Assembly (NCBI GenBank): GCA_964035795.1 | Contig: OZ038326.1 | Coordinates: 4,218,889-4,282,888 of the forward strand | Source of the DNA: Pterobdella sp. o SKG-2022 | Lineage: Eukaryota; Annelida; Clitellata; Hirudinida; Piscicolidae | Length of the DNA: 64,000 bases | Reading direction: 5' to 3' | Shown here: positions 1-27,300 of the stretch, one piece after another | Layout of the letters: each line of letters begins with the position of its first letter | How positions within the stretch are numbered: position 1 is the stretch's first letter | Made by a program: the position numbers and the translations under genes | Notes under the pieces: generated by a model | What the model was told of the DNA's origin: nothing | Databases searched by the model: none | Seen by the model: only the letters and a program-made list of their open reading frames with translations

Positions 1-10392
<10,392 letters not shown>

Positions 10393-13302
10393 GGTGTCTG
10401 CCAATTCGATGATTTTGGAAAAGAAGAAAAGCCAATTGACGTTGACCATCTAAACGTGAATAATGAGAATAAAAGAAATAAAAATAATAATATTGGTAAG
10501 AATAAAAATGATTTTTTTTATTGGTATTATATTGAAAATTGTATGTGTGCTAAAATTATATTTTTGAAAAGATATCTTCATTTGATAAATGATAAAACTC
10601 AGGGTGATATTAGGGCAGTTTCAAATATTATCTTTTTATATTCTATGTAACTAAAAATAAACATATGAATAAAGTAAGTTAAGCAAAAATAAATATTTAA
10701 GGGAGAAAAAAATCTATAATAGATTTCAAAAGGTGACTATAAGCACATGGTTCTTGAATAAACAATAGGATTAAAAAAGCCCTAATCGACTTCATTAATA
10801 CAAAAATTCTTCATGAACTTCAATTAAAAATGCATTCAAAAACGTATTATCTGAATCATTAAAAATGGTCTGAATTTATGTTTGGGTTGATTAAAAAATG
10901 TGGATACTTTTTAGTTCCGGAGTATCTACAATAGATAAAAATAAACAATAAAACAGTGATTTGCTAGTTTTTTTTTGTTTAAATCTTAACAAATTTACTT
11001 GTATCGGTTTATAATTACAATTTATTTGTCGTGGTTACATCCTGAAACGGGGCCTTTTTCTCATATCATATAAAATTAATAATATTTATCCACAGTAATC
11101 AATGAAAAAGGATTGGAAAACCCCTTAGTTATCTTGTGCAGAAGAGTTTTAGCAAGTTTATAAGGAATTCTCGAGTCAATAGCATTCATGAAATATCGCA
11201 TTTTAAAATTATTCATATTGAAAAAAATTATTTTATTCAATAAAATTTATTAAAACAATTATTTTTATTAGAAATGTTGTACATACTAATGCTTTTATAA
11301 ACATTAAAAACAGACAATATCAATAACATTGAGATAACTACCATAAATATATTCATAACACAACTTGAAAAGCCGATCAAATAGCACAAATCAATGAGAA
11401 TTGCCCATAGTATGGACGCATTAATGTTTCATTTCAGATAATAATCTTCTTCATTCCAACTCATATGCATTGTTTTATTCAGACGGACTGATTTTCGGCT
11501 TAGCTATATATTGCTTGGAATCATGAGTATTTCACCTTATTGACTTCAAAAAAATATCTTTTTGATATTTTTGAAACTCAAGATGTGTTTATTTCTAGTT
11601 GTATTAGACAATATTGGATGATTAAGAGATTATTATTAGTTAGTATTGCAAGATGACAAAAACCCCTAATAGTATAATTCCTAGCATTCAAATTTTCTTT
11701 CCAGTTCGAACATTACTTGCACATATATATTTTTTATAAAATACCTATTTTATTTAGCTGTATAATAATTTTATTCCGATAAAAAAAGTTTAATAACTAT
11801 TATTATAAAATGTAGTAGTAATAGTTGTAGAAATAAACGTAACACTATCAGTAGTTGCAATAATATTTTCACAAACGCCATGAAATTTACCCTCATATTC
11901 ATGGGATCAGTCTTATAAGTCCAATCTACCGGTTGACATATGAAGCTGTAGCCGAGTCTCATGCCTACGTAAAAGAACTGGTGAAAATTTGATCATAAAT
12001 TGTTAATATAAAAAATATTTAAATATAAATAATTATAATACTTGTATTTTTAAGCTATTTATAGGAGAAACAATCGTGCTATTTCTATTATATGTATTAA
12101 TTTTTGTTTATAGTTTAATTCCTTCGTTTCATTACATAATAATTACGTTTGTATACTCAAAATTTTCAAAATTGTTTTTCATATATTTCTTTCAAATTAT
12201 CATCTGCATTGTAATTTAAGGTCTATTAAATATGCAAGCTCAGACATTATATATATATATTTGAACTCTTAAGACTTAAATCTTTGATAAAAAACGTTGT
12301 TTGGTATTTTAAGAGCTAATCCTAAGCTTTTTAATACCACGTTTTGATAAGTTATATTATGATTGTTCATGATTTTCTTTAATAAATAATCTATTTAAAT
12401 ATTCTAACTAAAAATTAAAGAATCCACTAAAAATTATCTCAAAGCTGTAAATTCAATCATAATTATCAAATACCATTGCTTCAAAACCACTAACCTCAAA
12501 GCACATATAGCCTGAGAGAAGCACTAAAGCAAAGTTATAAGGTAAAATAACATAGCGTAAATTGATGGGTTTCCGAGACTGCATAAACTTGGTCAATATC
12601 GGCACTGATACGAGGTATAGTAGCACGATGGCTATAGTTGGGAATGGAGATTGTAAAAGAGGGAACTTGGTAGTTCTAGGATCTGTACATTGTTATATCG
12701 TGTTTGATTCAATAACCAGTTTAACTTTTGGGAAAGAAATATTGATCATGGAAAGGATTGATGGGGACTTGAAATTTTATTGGATTATTTTAATTGGTTG
12801 AGGAATGAGCTATTTATAAAAGATTTATACACTATTGGGTGAAAAATAATTATCGTTTTGAAATCCTTTTTGAAGTATTTTTAAACGGGTAAAGTTGAAT
12901 TTTATGATTTAGCGAAAATTTATATTCATTGGTCAAGATGAGAATAAGCAATTTAAAGAAATTTTTTTTCATATTTAGGAGACAATTTTTTACAAAAAAA
13001 ATTAGAATATAGATTTTTTTTTTATAAATATGAAGAGTTACTTATTTATTATTGCAATAATTTGTCAAATGAAAGTTCAAAAATTTTAATTAAAATTAAA
13101 ATTTTGAAATAGAAAAGATGCTTAATATAACTAATATAGTATATGAATATGCTAAAATTTGATAAAAAGAGAGAATAAAACTTTTCGAAACACGAATAGT
13201 TCTTCTAAACTCACCGGAAAAATTGTAAAAGATCAATTCATACCAGTTTGGTAATGTAAATAATTCTGTTAGCGGAATATATGTAGACTGTTGTGTTGGC
13301 AT
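10393..13302 (-). CDS. Very-long-chain fatty acid elongase (ELOVL family), exons 1-4, 3' part missing
   Basis: Four minus-strand exons with GT..AG borders and matching phases: 13302-13215, 12682-12495, 11977-11891 and 10449-10393, giving 140 residues. ELOVL enzymes are multi-pass ER membrane proteins that condense acyl-CoA with malonyl-CoA in fatty acid elongation. Family landmarks in order: the DPRT segment and QSPFPT before TM1, a hydrophobic TM1 ending SRKPINLR, YNFALVLLSGY, then GYSFICQPVDW, then WLFFFSKIIELADT. The GYS-ICQ segment resembles the ELOVL1/4/7 branch more than ELOVL2/5. The start is the first ATG of exon 1; a stop lies a few codons upstream in frame. The catalytic HxxHH exon and later membrane segments are absent from 1-10392. 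The gene therefore either continues left across the ACT tract or is truncated or misassembled. The family call is solid; the subtype is inferred. Confidence 0.85.
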
Positions 13303-14250
13303 TGCGGAAGCTGTTGAGGTTAATATTTATTGAGGTATATTGATTTTTTTGTGACTCTTTTTTACTAGATAGCATTTACTAGAAACTATGGTCTCAAACC
13401 TTTTCAAAATGTAACATTTCTATATGATAAGAAACAGATTTAGAAGTTCAAACTAGTTTTAAAAAAGCTAGTTTTTTTGATGTTTCTATTTAATGAAATT
13501 TGTAGACTATAAGTTTAATTCAGTAAAACTTTGAAGCATATAAAAATTTTGCTAGTTTAATTCACTCACCTTTAGTGTTTGTACAAGGCAGCTAAAAAAT
13601 TACAAATAAATTGTTAAAAAATACTTTTCATTTGAATTTTGAAAAATTTGCATTTATTAAAGCTACTGAAATAAAATTAGCTTAATAATTTTAAAAAAGA
13701 ACGGTAAAAATAATGTTTCAGGTGAAGACAAAAGTGAACTATAAAAAAGCATTCATTCAAGGCAGATTTTTCACAATATATATGTATGCAAACCCCTACG
13801 AGCGCATTGTTGACTTATATATGTTGAGAGCACTAAAAAAATGTATAAAATGTAAAGGAATCGACCCCATTTCTACGTCTTATTATAAAGACGTGTCTGT
13901 TTCATACAGGTAAAAAAATATTTTCTAAAAAAATGCAAAGTATTTCAAAATTTTAAGCACCTTTTTATATTCTTCAAAATTAAATAAACCGAATCGGTTG
14001 ACTTTGGACCTGAAGATATTTCAAATTTTCAACAATTAATTAAATTTTTATTAAAAAATTATAAACAAATTTGTACTTTAAACAAGTTTTTATAATGAAA
14101 ATTTATAAAGCTCAATTTTAACAAAATTTAGAGTTAAATTTGTTTTTAAAATTTTTTAATAGTATGTGAAAAGTAAAACTAATCCTAAAAGTTTTGTGAA
14201 AGTTATGAGCAATGTTGTAAGTAGAAGTTTGAGCAAAAGTATTATTCAAA
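13303..14250. other. Divergent spacer between the elongase and MIPEP
   Basis: This is the upstream region of both the minus-strand elongase (ATG at 13302) and plus-strand MIPEP (ATG at 14251). Apart from the exon-like segment at 13722-13909 I see only AT-rich sequence, with no identifiable promoter element. Confidence 0.5.
13722..13909 (+). CDS. Possible orphan exon with a sulfotransferase-like motif
   Basis: A 188-nt segment open in one frame (62 codons plus 2 nt), preceded by TTTCAG and followed by ACAG|GTAAAA, so it has plausible splice sites at both ends. The translation contains ANPYERIVDLY, which resembles the 3'-phosphosulfate-binding motif of carbohydrate sulfotransferases (R-x-P-x-E-R-x-V-S-x-Y). 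The usual leading Arg is Ala and the Ser is Asp. No partner exon was recognised nearby. It may be an exon of an unrecognised gene, a decayed sulfotransferase fragment, or chance. It does not join MIPEP in an obvious frame. Confidence 0.25.
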
Positions 14251-16311
14251 ATGTTGAAATTAATTAAAAAAATAAAATTTACTTTACCAGTAAAGTTTTT
14301 CTCCAAGGATGTACATCAATGGTCAAAGTTAGGAAAAAGTTTCAATTTGAAGCCCAAAGAATCTGTTTTGAAAAATATTGGTAGATCAAATGTGGGTCTT
14401 TTCAACATACCCCAGTTGAAAGACAACACTGGATTTTACTTACTGAAAGAAAACGTGATACAAGAAACAGAGAACTTAGTCGAAGAAATTTGCAGTAAAG
14501 ATAGAAGAAGAAAATTAGTCAAAGTTTTTGATAATTTATCAGATTCACTATGTAGAGTGGCTGACATGGCAGATTTTGTAAGGGTAGCCCACAATGATCC
14601 TAGTTTCCGAAAAAGTGCCGAAGATGTATGCATGGTTGTCAGTTCATTGGTGGAGACTCTGAATACTAACCAAGAAATTTATAAATCATTGCAAAATGTG
14701 GTTTATAATGGTGATATATTTGGATCTGATGAAATTGATAAAAGGGTTGCTGACTTGTTTCTTTTTGATTTTCAACTTTCAGGAATACACCTGGATGAAA
14801 TAAAAAGAAAAAAGTTTGTAGAACTCAATCAAAATATTCTTTTAATTGGTTCATTATTTATGGAGAATTGTTATAAACCATCCGAAACACCTATAGAAAA
14901 AGTTCCTGAACATCTTCAAAATATTTTTGCTAGAAATGGGAGACACTTAAGGGTAAATGGTTTGCACTCAGATAACTCATATTCAGAGGTGAGAGAAGCA
15001 GGTTACAAGTTGTATTTGTATCCCGATGAACAACAAGCAAATAGGTTAAATATGTTGTTAGAAGGTCGACATAAAATGTCTCAGTTGGCAGGTTTTGAAA
15101 CTTATGCACATCGGGCCCTTAAGGGAACTTTACTTGAAAATCCTGCTCATGTTTTGCAGTTTTTGGAAATACTCAATGAGTCCATCAAACCAAAATCTCT
15201 CAATGATCTAAAAATACTACAAGATTTGAAGAATAAGAGTGGAGATTCTAAACCACTTGAGCCTTGGGATGTTACTTACTATGCAAATATGTACAGAAAA
15301 AGCAAGTCTAAATCCAACCTTTTCGAAATTTCAAATTATCTATCTCTTGGAGCTTGTATGGAAGGTTTGAACAATCTTTTTCAGTGTCTCTTCGATGTGA
15401 CAATGGAAGTAGTTGAAACTGACCCAGGGGAAGTATGGGCAAGAGACATCATCAAATTACAAGTTAGTCACTCTTCTGAAGGAGTTCTTGGTCATATTTA
15501 TTGTGACTTTTTTGAACGTCATTCAAAACCTAATCAAGATTGCCATTTCACAATACAAGGTGGTAGGTTGAAAGATGATGGCTCTTATCAAAAACCAATT
15601 GTGGTACTTCTTTTGAACCTCAACCAACCAAGCAACACCACACCGTGTCTTCTCTCTCCAATGGCTTTGGAAAACCTCTTCCATGAGTTCGGTCATGCCA
15701 TGCATTCGATGCTGGGAAGAACCAGGTACCAACACGTCACAGGCACTAGGTGCTCTACTGACTTCGCAGAAGTTCCTTCCATTCTCATGGAGCAATTTGC
15801 ACTTGATCCCAGAGTGCTGAAAAGTTTTGCGAGGCATTGGAGAAATGGAGATTTGATACCTGATGATTTAGCTGCTCAGTTCTCTATCAATAAAAAACTT
15901 TTTTCCGCTTCAGAAACTCATCTTCAAGTTTTTTATTCTCTTGTCGATCAAGTGTTTCATAGCGACCAACTTCAACATAAACCAGTCACCGAAACCATAG
16001 TTGAACTGCATAAAAAGTATTTTTATCACGACGCCATACCTGACACCGCATGGTATCTGAGATTTGGTCATTTTGTGGGTTACGGCGCCAAATACTATTC
16101 ATACCTCGTCTCAAAAGCAATCGCTTCTCAAATCTGGAGCAGTTATTTCAAGGAAGACCCCTTCAACAAAGCAAACGGCACCAAACTGAGAGAATGCCTT
16201 TTGAAGCACGGAGGAGAAGTCCCTCCCGACCTTCTGGTGGAGAATATGCTGGGTGAAAAGCTATCTTTTGAACATCTCAGCACCTCCATATTGAACGAGA
16301 TTGATAAATGA
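14251..16311 (+). CDS. MIPEP: Mitochondrial intermediate peptidase (M3 family metallopeptidase)
   Basis: One uninterrupted 686-codon frame. MIPEP is a zinc metallopeptidase of the mitochondrial matrix that removes an octapeptide from imported precursors after the main processing peptidase. The N-terminus (MLKLIKKIKF...) is basic and free of acidic residues for about 19 residues, as expected of a matrix-targeting sequence. SDSLCRVADMADFVR near residue 90 is a MIPEP signature. The zinc site is H478-E479-F480-G481-H482 with the third ligand E507 in DFAEVPS, the thimet/M3 spacing. The segment after the zinc site (GRTRYQHVTGTRC) is highly conserved. The length is close to the human protein (about 713). 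It has no intron, unlike every other gene here, so intron loss or retroposition is possible. The start is supported because the residues just after it align with the MIPEP N-terminal region. Confidence 0.97.
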   Translation: MLKLIKKIKFTLPVKFFSKDVHQWSKLGKSFNLKPKESVLKNIGRSNVGLFNIPQLKDNTGFYLLKENVIQETENLVEEICSKDRRRKLVKVFDNLSDSLCRVADMADFVRVAHNDPSFRKSAEDVCMVVSSLVETLNTNQEIYKSLQNVVYNGDIFGSDEIDKRVADLFLFDFQLSGIHLDEIKRKKFVELNQNILLIGSLFMENCYKPSETPIEKVPEHLQNIFARNGRHLRVNGLHSDNSYSEVREAGYKLYLYPDEQQANRLNMLLEGRHKMSQLAGFETYAHRALKGTLLENPAHVLQFLEILNESIKPKSLNDLKILQDLKNKSGDSKPLEPWDVTYYANMYRKSKSKSNLFEISNYLSLGACMEGLNNLFQCLFDVTMEVVETDPGEVWARDIIKLQVSHSSEGVLGHIYCDFFERHSKPNQDCHFTIQGGRLKDDGSYQKPIVVLLLNLNQPSNTTPCLLSPMALENLFHEFGHAMHSMLGRTRYQHVTGTRCSTDFAEVPSILMEQFALDPRVLKSFARHWRNGDLIPDDLAAQFSINKKLFSASETHLQVFYSLVDQVFHSDQLQHKPVTETIVELHKKYFYHDAIPDTAWYLRFGHFVGYGAKYYSYLVSKAIASQIWSSYFKEDPFNKANGTKLRECLLKHGGEVPPDLLVENMLGEKLSFEHLSTSILNEIDK

Positions 16312-16636
16312 TATTGAGAGTTTTTGTATTGTACATTTTGCAATTCATTGGAAATTGAATAATTATGTTTGTACTGTCAACTTAGAAATAAATTTTTTCA
16401 AATTTAATGTTTTTTTTATTTGAAAAAAAACACTTAAATTTTGTCATTCGCTAGAGTTCGATCGATGCAGACATAAATTATGATAAACCCTCGGTGTTTT
16501 GCACGCATACAAACCTTCAAGCATTCAAATCGTAAAACGCTTCAAAACGTCAGATTTCATGTCACAGATTACCCAAAACCCCCAAACATTATTAAAAAAA
16601 AAAGTTTAAAAAAAGAAAAAACTTTTGGAAAACAAA
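16312..16636. other. Short spacer between MIPEP and ANKDD1A
   Basis: Contains the MIPEP 3' UTR with its poly(A) signal and, further right, the presumed 5' UTR of ANKDD1A. No other feature seen. Confidence 0.6.
16387..16392 (+). promoter_or_regulatory. Polyadenylation signal AATAAA for MIPEP
   Basis: Canonical AATAAA 76 nt after the MIPEP stop codon, followed by a T-rich segment, the usual arrangement for 3'-end processing. Confidence 0.7.
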
Positions 16637-21516
<4,880 letters not shown>

Positions 21517-22238
21517 AAAGAACCTCTTTTTTGTTTCCTTTTGGATTCCCAAACACTGGGCTTCTATTTATATTTTTCTAATAGTATTTCCAATAAAGAA
21601 TGATTTTAGTATTACTTGTTTTTAGTTTTTTTTTCTAGATTTGAATGTATATTTGACTATTTATCACTTTAAGAAAATGCCAGTTTACATGGAAGATATA
21701 TTATTTAAGCTTTTGTGTTTATTGACTTGAAAAAAATATAAATTTTGTGCTATAAACATTCTCAAACAGTTTTGATCAAATTTCATTGTTTCACTTTCAA
21801 AAAATGACTTGATATCCAATGTCGTAGCTCTTTAGTACCAACTGAAATACTAGAGAAAAAGACAAATAATTTCGATATACCAACAAATTTTTTTATCAAA
21901 AATGACTTTCAATTTTTTGGTTTTTATAAATTTGTTTAGCAATTGAGTCTAAAAAAATAGAACTTGTAAGTTACAATAAACGGATTAGCAAACTACAAAC
22001 TTTTAATAAAACTGAATCAATTTAAATTTTTTTTTTGAAAAAATTTTATTCATTATTTTGAAAAGATGAAATTGTTTTATTTAATTAATAAAACGCACAA
22101 TATTTATAAAAGTAAACTCCCCTTTGAAGTTTTTTCAGCTGTGAAAGCATATTTGTAAAATCTTCAATAACAGTGTGAATATTAATATTTTTTATCGAAT
22201 CTAACAGTTTAAACTTGTTGCTAAATTTTATATTTGAG
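21517..22238. other. Spacer between ANKDD1A and SZRD1
   Basis: ANKDD1A 3' UTR with its poly(A) signal, then AT-rich sequence leading to the SZRD1 start. No other feature seen. Confidence 0.55.
21592..21597 (+). promoter_or_regulatory. Polyadenylation signal AATAAA for ANKDD1A
   Basis: Canonical AATAAA 75 nt after the predicted stop codon in exon 15, which supports that exon as the terminal coding exon. Confidence 0.65.
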
Positions 22239-23199
22239 ATGTCTAACCAAGAAGATGACATAGTAGACGATTGGGAATCTTTGGAAAATCATCCTGTACT
22301 TTTGTGAACTTTATAGTTTTTTAAAATTTATATAATAAAATAACAATTGCAGCATGCAAGTTTCTATTCATTTTACTTGATTTTTTTTACATAAAATGAG
22401 TTATCATTCTACAGCACAAGTATAGTTATAGTAGGATAAGTTTCAAGAGTTTTTGACTCCAAATTGTCATTCATAGATTCTTATAAAATTTTTATAGTGC
22501 TGTATTCAATCATAATAGTTTTGGTAAATGGCTTTTAATTAAAATTTTTAATATAACATATCTTCATTATTTCAAGGGTTTAGATCAAAAACTACAAAAA
22601 ATGGCTGATGACGTTGAAAAAGAGCTTAAAAAGAAGGAAGAATTGAAGTTTAAACCAGTAACAACTTTAAATTGTGATGCTTCACCTTTTATCCCATTCT
22701 CTGCTGTCCGCATTCTTAAACGAGAAGATAACAAAGAAGCCAATAACACCAATCCAGAAACTCCTAACAGCATGTTAGTTACTTTTTAGTGAATGTTGTT
22801 ATATCACTGTGGGCAATATGAAATAACATAGGGTGAGAATAATTCCACATTTAATTTATAATTAATAGACATTTTTTGAAATTTCTAAAGCAATATTTTC
22901 AATTTTAAATTGATAAATGTGGTAGTTTTTAGAAAAATTAATCTTTTGAAAAAGGTTATAAATTCTGATAAGTTTAATCACATATATCTCTTCTTCATTC
23001 AATGAAATTTATTAATCATAAAATTCCATTGCTTTTCAATACCCATACTAATTAATTAAAATTCTTCAGAACTTCAGCCAACTCAAAAACAATGAAGAGC
23101 TTAGAAGAAAGAGAAGCAGCTTATCGAGAAGCTCGACTCCGAATCTTGGGGTCTGCGAATGATGAATACGAAGAATCTCTTTTGAATGAAAATGGATGA
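22239..23199 (+). CDS. SZRD1: SUZ RNA-binding domain-containing protein (SZRD1)
   Basis: Three exons, 22239-22295, 22577-22773 and 23070-23199, phases 0 and 2, 127 residues. Order of features: an acidic start with DDWESLE, a charged helical stretch (EKELKKKEELKFKP), a SUZ-type motif ending AVRILKRED, and the SUZ-C motif SLEEREAAYREARLRILGSA near residues 90-115. SUZ motifs bind RNA; the vertebrate protein is small (about 150 residues), and this copy is somewhat shorter after SUZ-C. The exon 2 donor is taken as AT|GTTAGT because it restores the frame into exon 3. No poly(A) signal was assigned with confidence. Confidence 0.92.
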
Positions 23200-23940
23200 T
23201 GGTGAATGATGTATATTCCTTTCAAATATTATTCATATTTTACTTTTATTTAAGTTAATATCGTATGGTTTATTTTTTTTCGAACTTCACATTTCGAATT
23301 AAACTTAGTTTGTTATTTTTTCTTTATTTTGAGCTAAAACTTGTAAGATACCATTTGGATTTAATTTTAAAACATTTAGCTTCACTACAGTGTTTTAAGT
23401 TTAGGGTGTTATTTTATTTGAATTTTCTTACTATTTATTTGTAAATTATATAATCTCGGTTATTTTTATAACAGAGGTAAGTTTTTTCATTCAAAAAAAC
23501 CAAATGATTTTCATTAAAATTTCAGTTTTTCCGACTCCAATAATCATATAAAAAATTATCCTCACTTTGAAGATTATAAAAATTTTAAATTATTTGAATC
23601 AAAAGTTACATGAGATGTTTCTAAAAAATCAATATTATACCGTTTTGCATTAAGTTTTCTAGCTTTTCAACTAGCATAATTTTATATTACATGTCAAGTA
23701 TTATCCAGAAAAACTTATAATTAGACAAACGAAGCCGCATATTGGGGTCACCTAATGGTGTTTAAATAAAACAAAATAAATAACTTAAATGTTAAATTTC
23801 TTTTTTTTAACATTTATCTATCTTTTATTTTACAGCTAAAAGCATGTTTGAACAAGCATATAAACAATATACAAATGATACATTGGTGAAGATGAAAATT
23901 GAAATATAAAATGAAAACTGCACTAAGTGCAGTTTTTTTT
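23200..23940. other. Spacer with a small perfect hairpin
   Basis: AT-rich sequence downstream of SZRD1 with no coding content. Near its right end, at about 23913-23935, lies an inverted repeat, AAACTGCAC / GTGCAGTTT around a three-base loop, immediately beside the retroelement fragment; it could be part of that element's 3' end. Confidence 0.5.
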
Positions 23941-23944
23941 TAAG

Positions 23945-24328
23945 AGAAAGAGGAAGAAGAACGGAAACAAGAAAGAATACTGGTAGAATTGCAAGGGAAA
24001 TCTTCTGGCGCAACCACACTGCCTCCAAAGGGTCCCCTGACGCCTCGATAACTTTTCTACCTAACCTCTCAACAAAGCTACTGGTTGAAGGTCCGCAGCA
24101 GCCTGATGTCTCGAATGCAACGGGTTGAAAATGGAAGTTGCCCACCAAGCCCTGATATTTGCGGCTTTTTAATATTTCCGCAGATTTTGAGCTGGATCCT
24201 CACTCGATGGAGCTGGCGATAATGTGGGACTTGGGAAAAGCATAGACGACTGTTGCGTCCCAGACCAAGCATTTTCCATGCTTCCAAGGGAAGGTCGTTA
24301 TGCCATCAGGACGAATGTTAAATTGAAG
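23945..24328 (-). mobile_element. Degraded retroelement polyprotein C-terminal fragment
   Basis: On the minus strand from about 24328 the frame reads RPDGITTFPWKHGKCLVWDATVV, then after an internal stop continues as LVGNFHFQPVAFETSGCCGPS and RLGRKVIEASGDPLEAVWLRQK to about 23945. This RPDG...VWDVT...FVPIAVETSG...GDPR..LRQR order is the conserved tail found at the C-terminus of reverse-transcriptase polyproteins in many cnidarian, mollusc and tunicate genomes. The element class cannot be fixed from the tail alone. The internal stop and absence of the RT domain show it is dead. Its base composition is clearly less AT-rich than the flanks, consistent with insertion. Confidence 0.7.
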
Positions 24329-27300
24329 CTAAAATTTCGATTATTAGTATTACACCCCTATTGATCAATACAGTAAAAAAATATTTATATCGACTTTAAA
24401 TATTTCAACAAAATAAGGTGGAAACTCTGAATGTATAGTTATTCATCAACTGTTGCAAACAAAGATCGGGCAAGACCAAAAGTCCCTAAAAGAGTTTGAT
24501 TGGTATTTAAGCTTGTGATTAAGGGTTTTCCAAAGTTGTTCTTCGCAACACATCTATGTAGAAATTATGAATTTAATGAATTTCAAGAGATAATTTATAA
24601 TAACTGTAGACTGCTACAACTAACGATATAAATAATCATTCTAAAAATAAAAATTTTCTACTATTGATAAAACTCTATATTTTCAAGTCTTTTCTACACA
24701 AGGAGTAGTGTCTGTGATACATACCTACTGCGCTACAGAAACTCCAATATGGGATGACAGATGGACGACTTACATAAATGAAAACATACATTTTCAGTAT
24801 CTGTTGGAAAAATAGTTTAAGGGCTGCTTGGAATTTATTCAACACTTCAAAACTTGAATCTGGATCAAAAATCAGGATATGTTGACGATTAAAAGCAGTG
24901 TTTTAATTCTTCGAGCCAAACGTAAATATTCAATTGAAAACACTTTTAAGAGTTTATTTTATTCCACGAAGCTTTTCGTAAGATGAACTTACATTATCAA
25001 GTGGAGGTATAAATATAAATATAAAAGCAGTGTATAAATCAACTTAGGGTTTTCATATTTCCCAAACTCGAAGTTATCAGTAATATATCTTATTCAGTTT
25101 GAAAGGTAAAAATCTAATAGTTAGTATAGAATGAGAATGACTTTTACATAAATTTACTTTTAGAAATATTAAATTATTTTTTTTGGATAAAAAATTTAAT
25201 TTTTGAACAAACATTCACTGTTGAAAATGCATTTCAAAAAAAGTTTTACTGAGAATATAATTGCCTTTTTCCATATCAATCATTTCCATTGGTTCCCACT
25301 ATCAAATTGTGAATTATTAACACCACAAGTATATATCAAATATTATGTTTACAATTATATACTTCAAACAATTAATTTTTATTAAACATTCAAAAAAAAA
25401 ATGCATAATTATTTTCAGCAGAATTCTTAAAATAGGCTTTATAATTTTCTGTAAATTATAAATATGTATTAAAAAAAAAAAAAATGTCTAATTAATGTTT
25501 TAGATAAAATAATGAAAAAAATTTATCTTTCTTTCTTGGATTAATCTATTTATCATTCATAAGTCTAATATTCATTTGTATGATTTTCTCAGTTTCTAAG
25601 ACTAGTTATTTTTAGTTCAATTAGTTTCAGAAATCGACAATATTTTTTATTCCAAAAATAATTTTCCTGAAAGAAAAAAAATTTGAAATTTGAATTCCCT
25701 CTGAAACTTCCATATATGTTACTATAATCTTCATATGAGGTTGCTCATTTTTTGGTCGAAAACCCTCCATTTTTAATTTATTCTACAGCCCATTCCATTT
25801 AATCATAGCAAACACAATGGTTTTTATTTCGCATGTGATGCTTTAAGAAATAAATTTTAAATATAATTGATAAAAATTTTTTTGTTACATCGTTTAAAAT
25901 TGTGGCTCAAATTCATATTTCAACGTGAAAATAAAAAAAACTATAAAATAAGTTCATTTAAATAACCTGAGCAAATAAAATTAAAATCAACTGTGAAGCG
26001 AGCTATATAAATGTATAAATGAATAAATAAATGAAAAAATAATTGAAGAAATGAATTGATAAAAAAAATTTTGCCAAAACGCGGGTAATATGCATGTGCG
26101 AGTTAGATTAGGCCTTTAAAAATAAAATTTGCCACTTGACGTGTTTAAATGAACGTATTTACGTGTGTCATGCAATGAAATTCACACATGAAACTTCTAT
26201 AAAACTACACAAACGGAGAATTATTCAGAGTTATTTAGAATTATTTAAAGTTATTGAGAATTAATTAGAATTATTTTAATTTTAAAAGTTAAAATTTTCT
26301 GTCATCTTCGAATATAAAAATTTAAACTTATAAAATTGAAAAAAAATTAATTCGATTAGAATTTACAACAAAATACACTGCAAAAATAAGTCATATATGG
26401 CCCAGGTCGCAAGTGTTAAATCAACCTTTTTGGACTTCATGTTATTTATTTCAAAACCGAAGAAGGAACCTATTTGAAATAAATTTCACGTTTTCAGTCT
26501 AAATTAATGCGAAAACTCGATACAAGCGTAGATTGAATCATAAAAAATATTTTACCTTTTTTAAACGTTAGAAACAAATAACAACAGGAACTACAAGACA
26601 AGTTACAAGCGTTTGGGAGAAATCTATAAGGGTTTTAATATCATAAAAATACAACTTAACATCATAGTTTGTAGGTTAATAATTGAATAAGGATTTTTGG
26701 AATGTCAAAGAAATCGTCACCAGACCAACCTGATGATGGTTTCTTTGACATTCCAAAAAGCTTTGTTTCTCTATAAACTTCTGAAAAATTGTGTTAAGTT
26801 TTTTATTTCTATTATTCCAAACCATTGTTATATTGCATGGCTCAAAGTGTAATAGATTGATAATATCAGGGTTCACATAGCTTTTATATTGCGTTCTATA
26901 CTCATTTGGTTATTATGATAAAGTTCGTTTTAAAATTTGTGATAAATGAAAGAGAATGATGCTAATTATTTAAACAGATTGACAAGATCAAAGCTATTAC
27001 TGCGATAAAAAGCTTCTAAATCTGGTTTGTACTAATGAATTAACCAGAAGAATTTTTTTTCATATATAATACATACACACAGTTATGTATTGGATTTTTC
27101 TATTAGATTCAATTAAATTTATTCTTTGAAGGTATTGCACTTTCCTGTAATGCCTTTGAAAAGCTGGTGTTTTAACAGATGAATCATATGATTTAGATTA
27201 GTTAGTTAAATCGAATTTGAATCTGTGCTTAATCTTGCAGGAAGATTCCATGGTAATAATGAACCAATACAGCAAAACTATTCCATTTTTTATTAAATGT

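Noticed and set aside
22585..22773. Minus-strand 62-codon frame over SZRD1 exon 2
   Set aside because: Shadow of the plus-strand exon, which has family motifs and splice sites.
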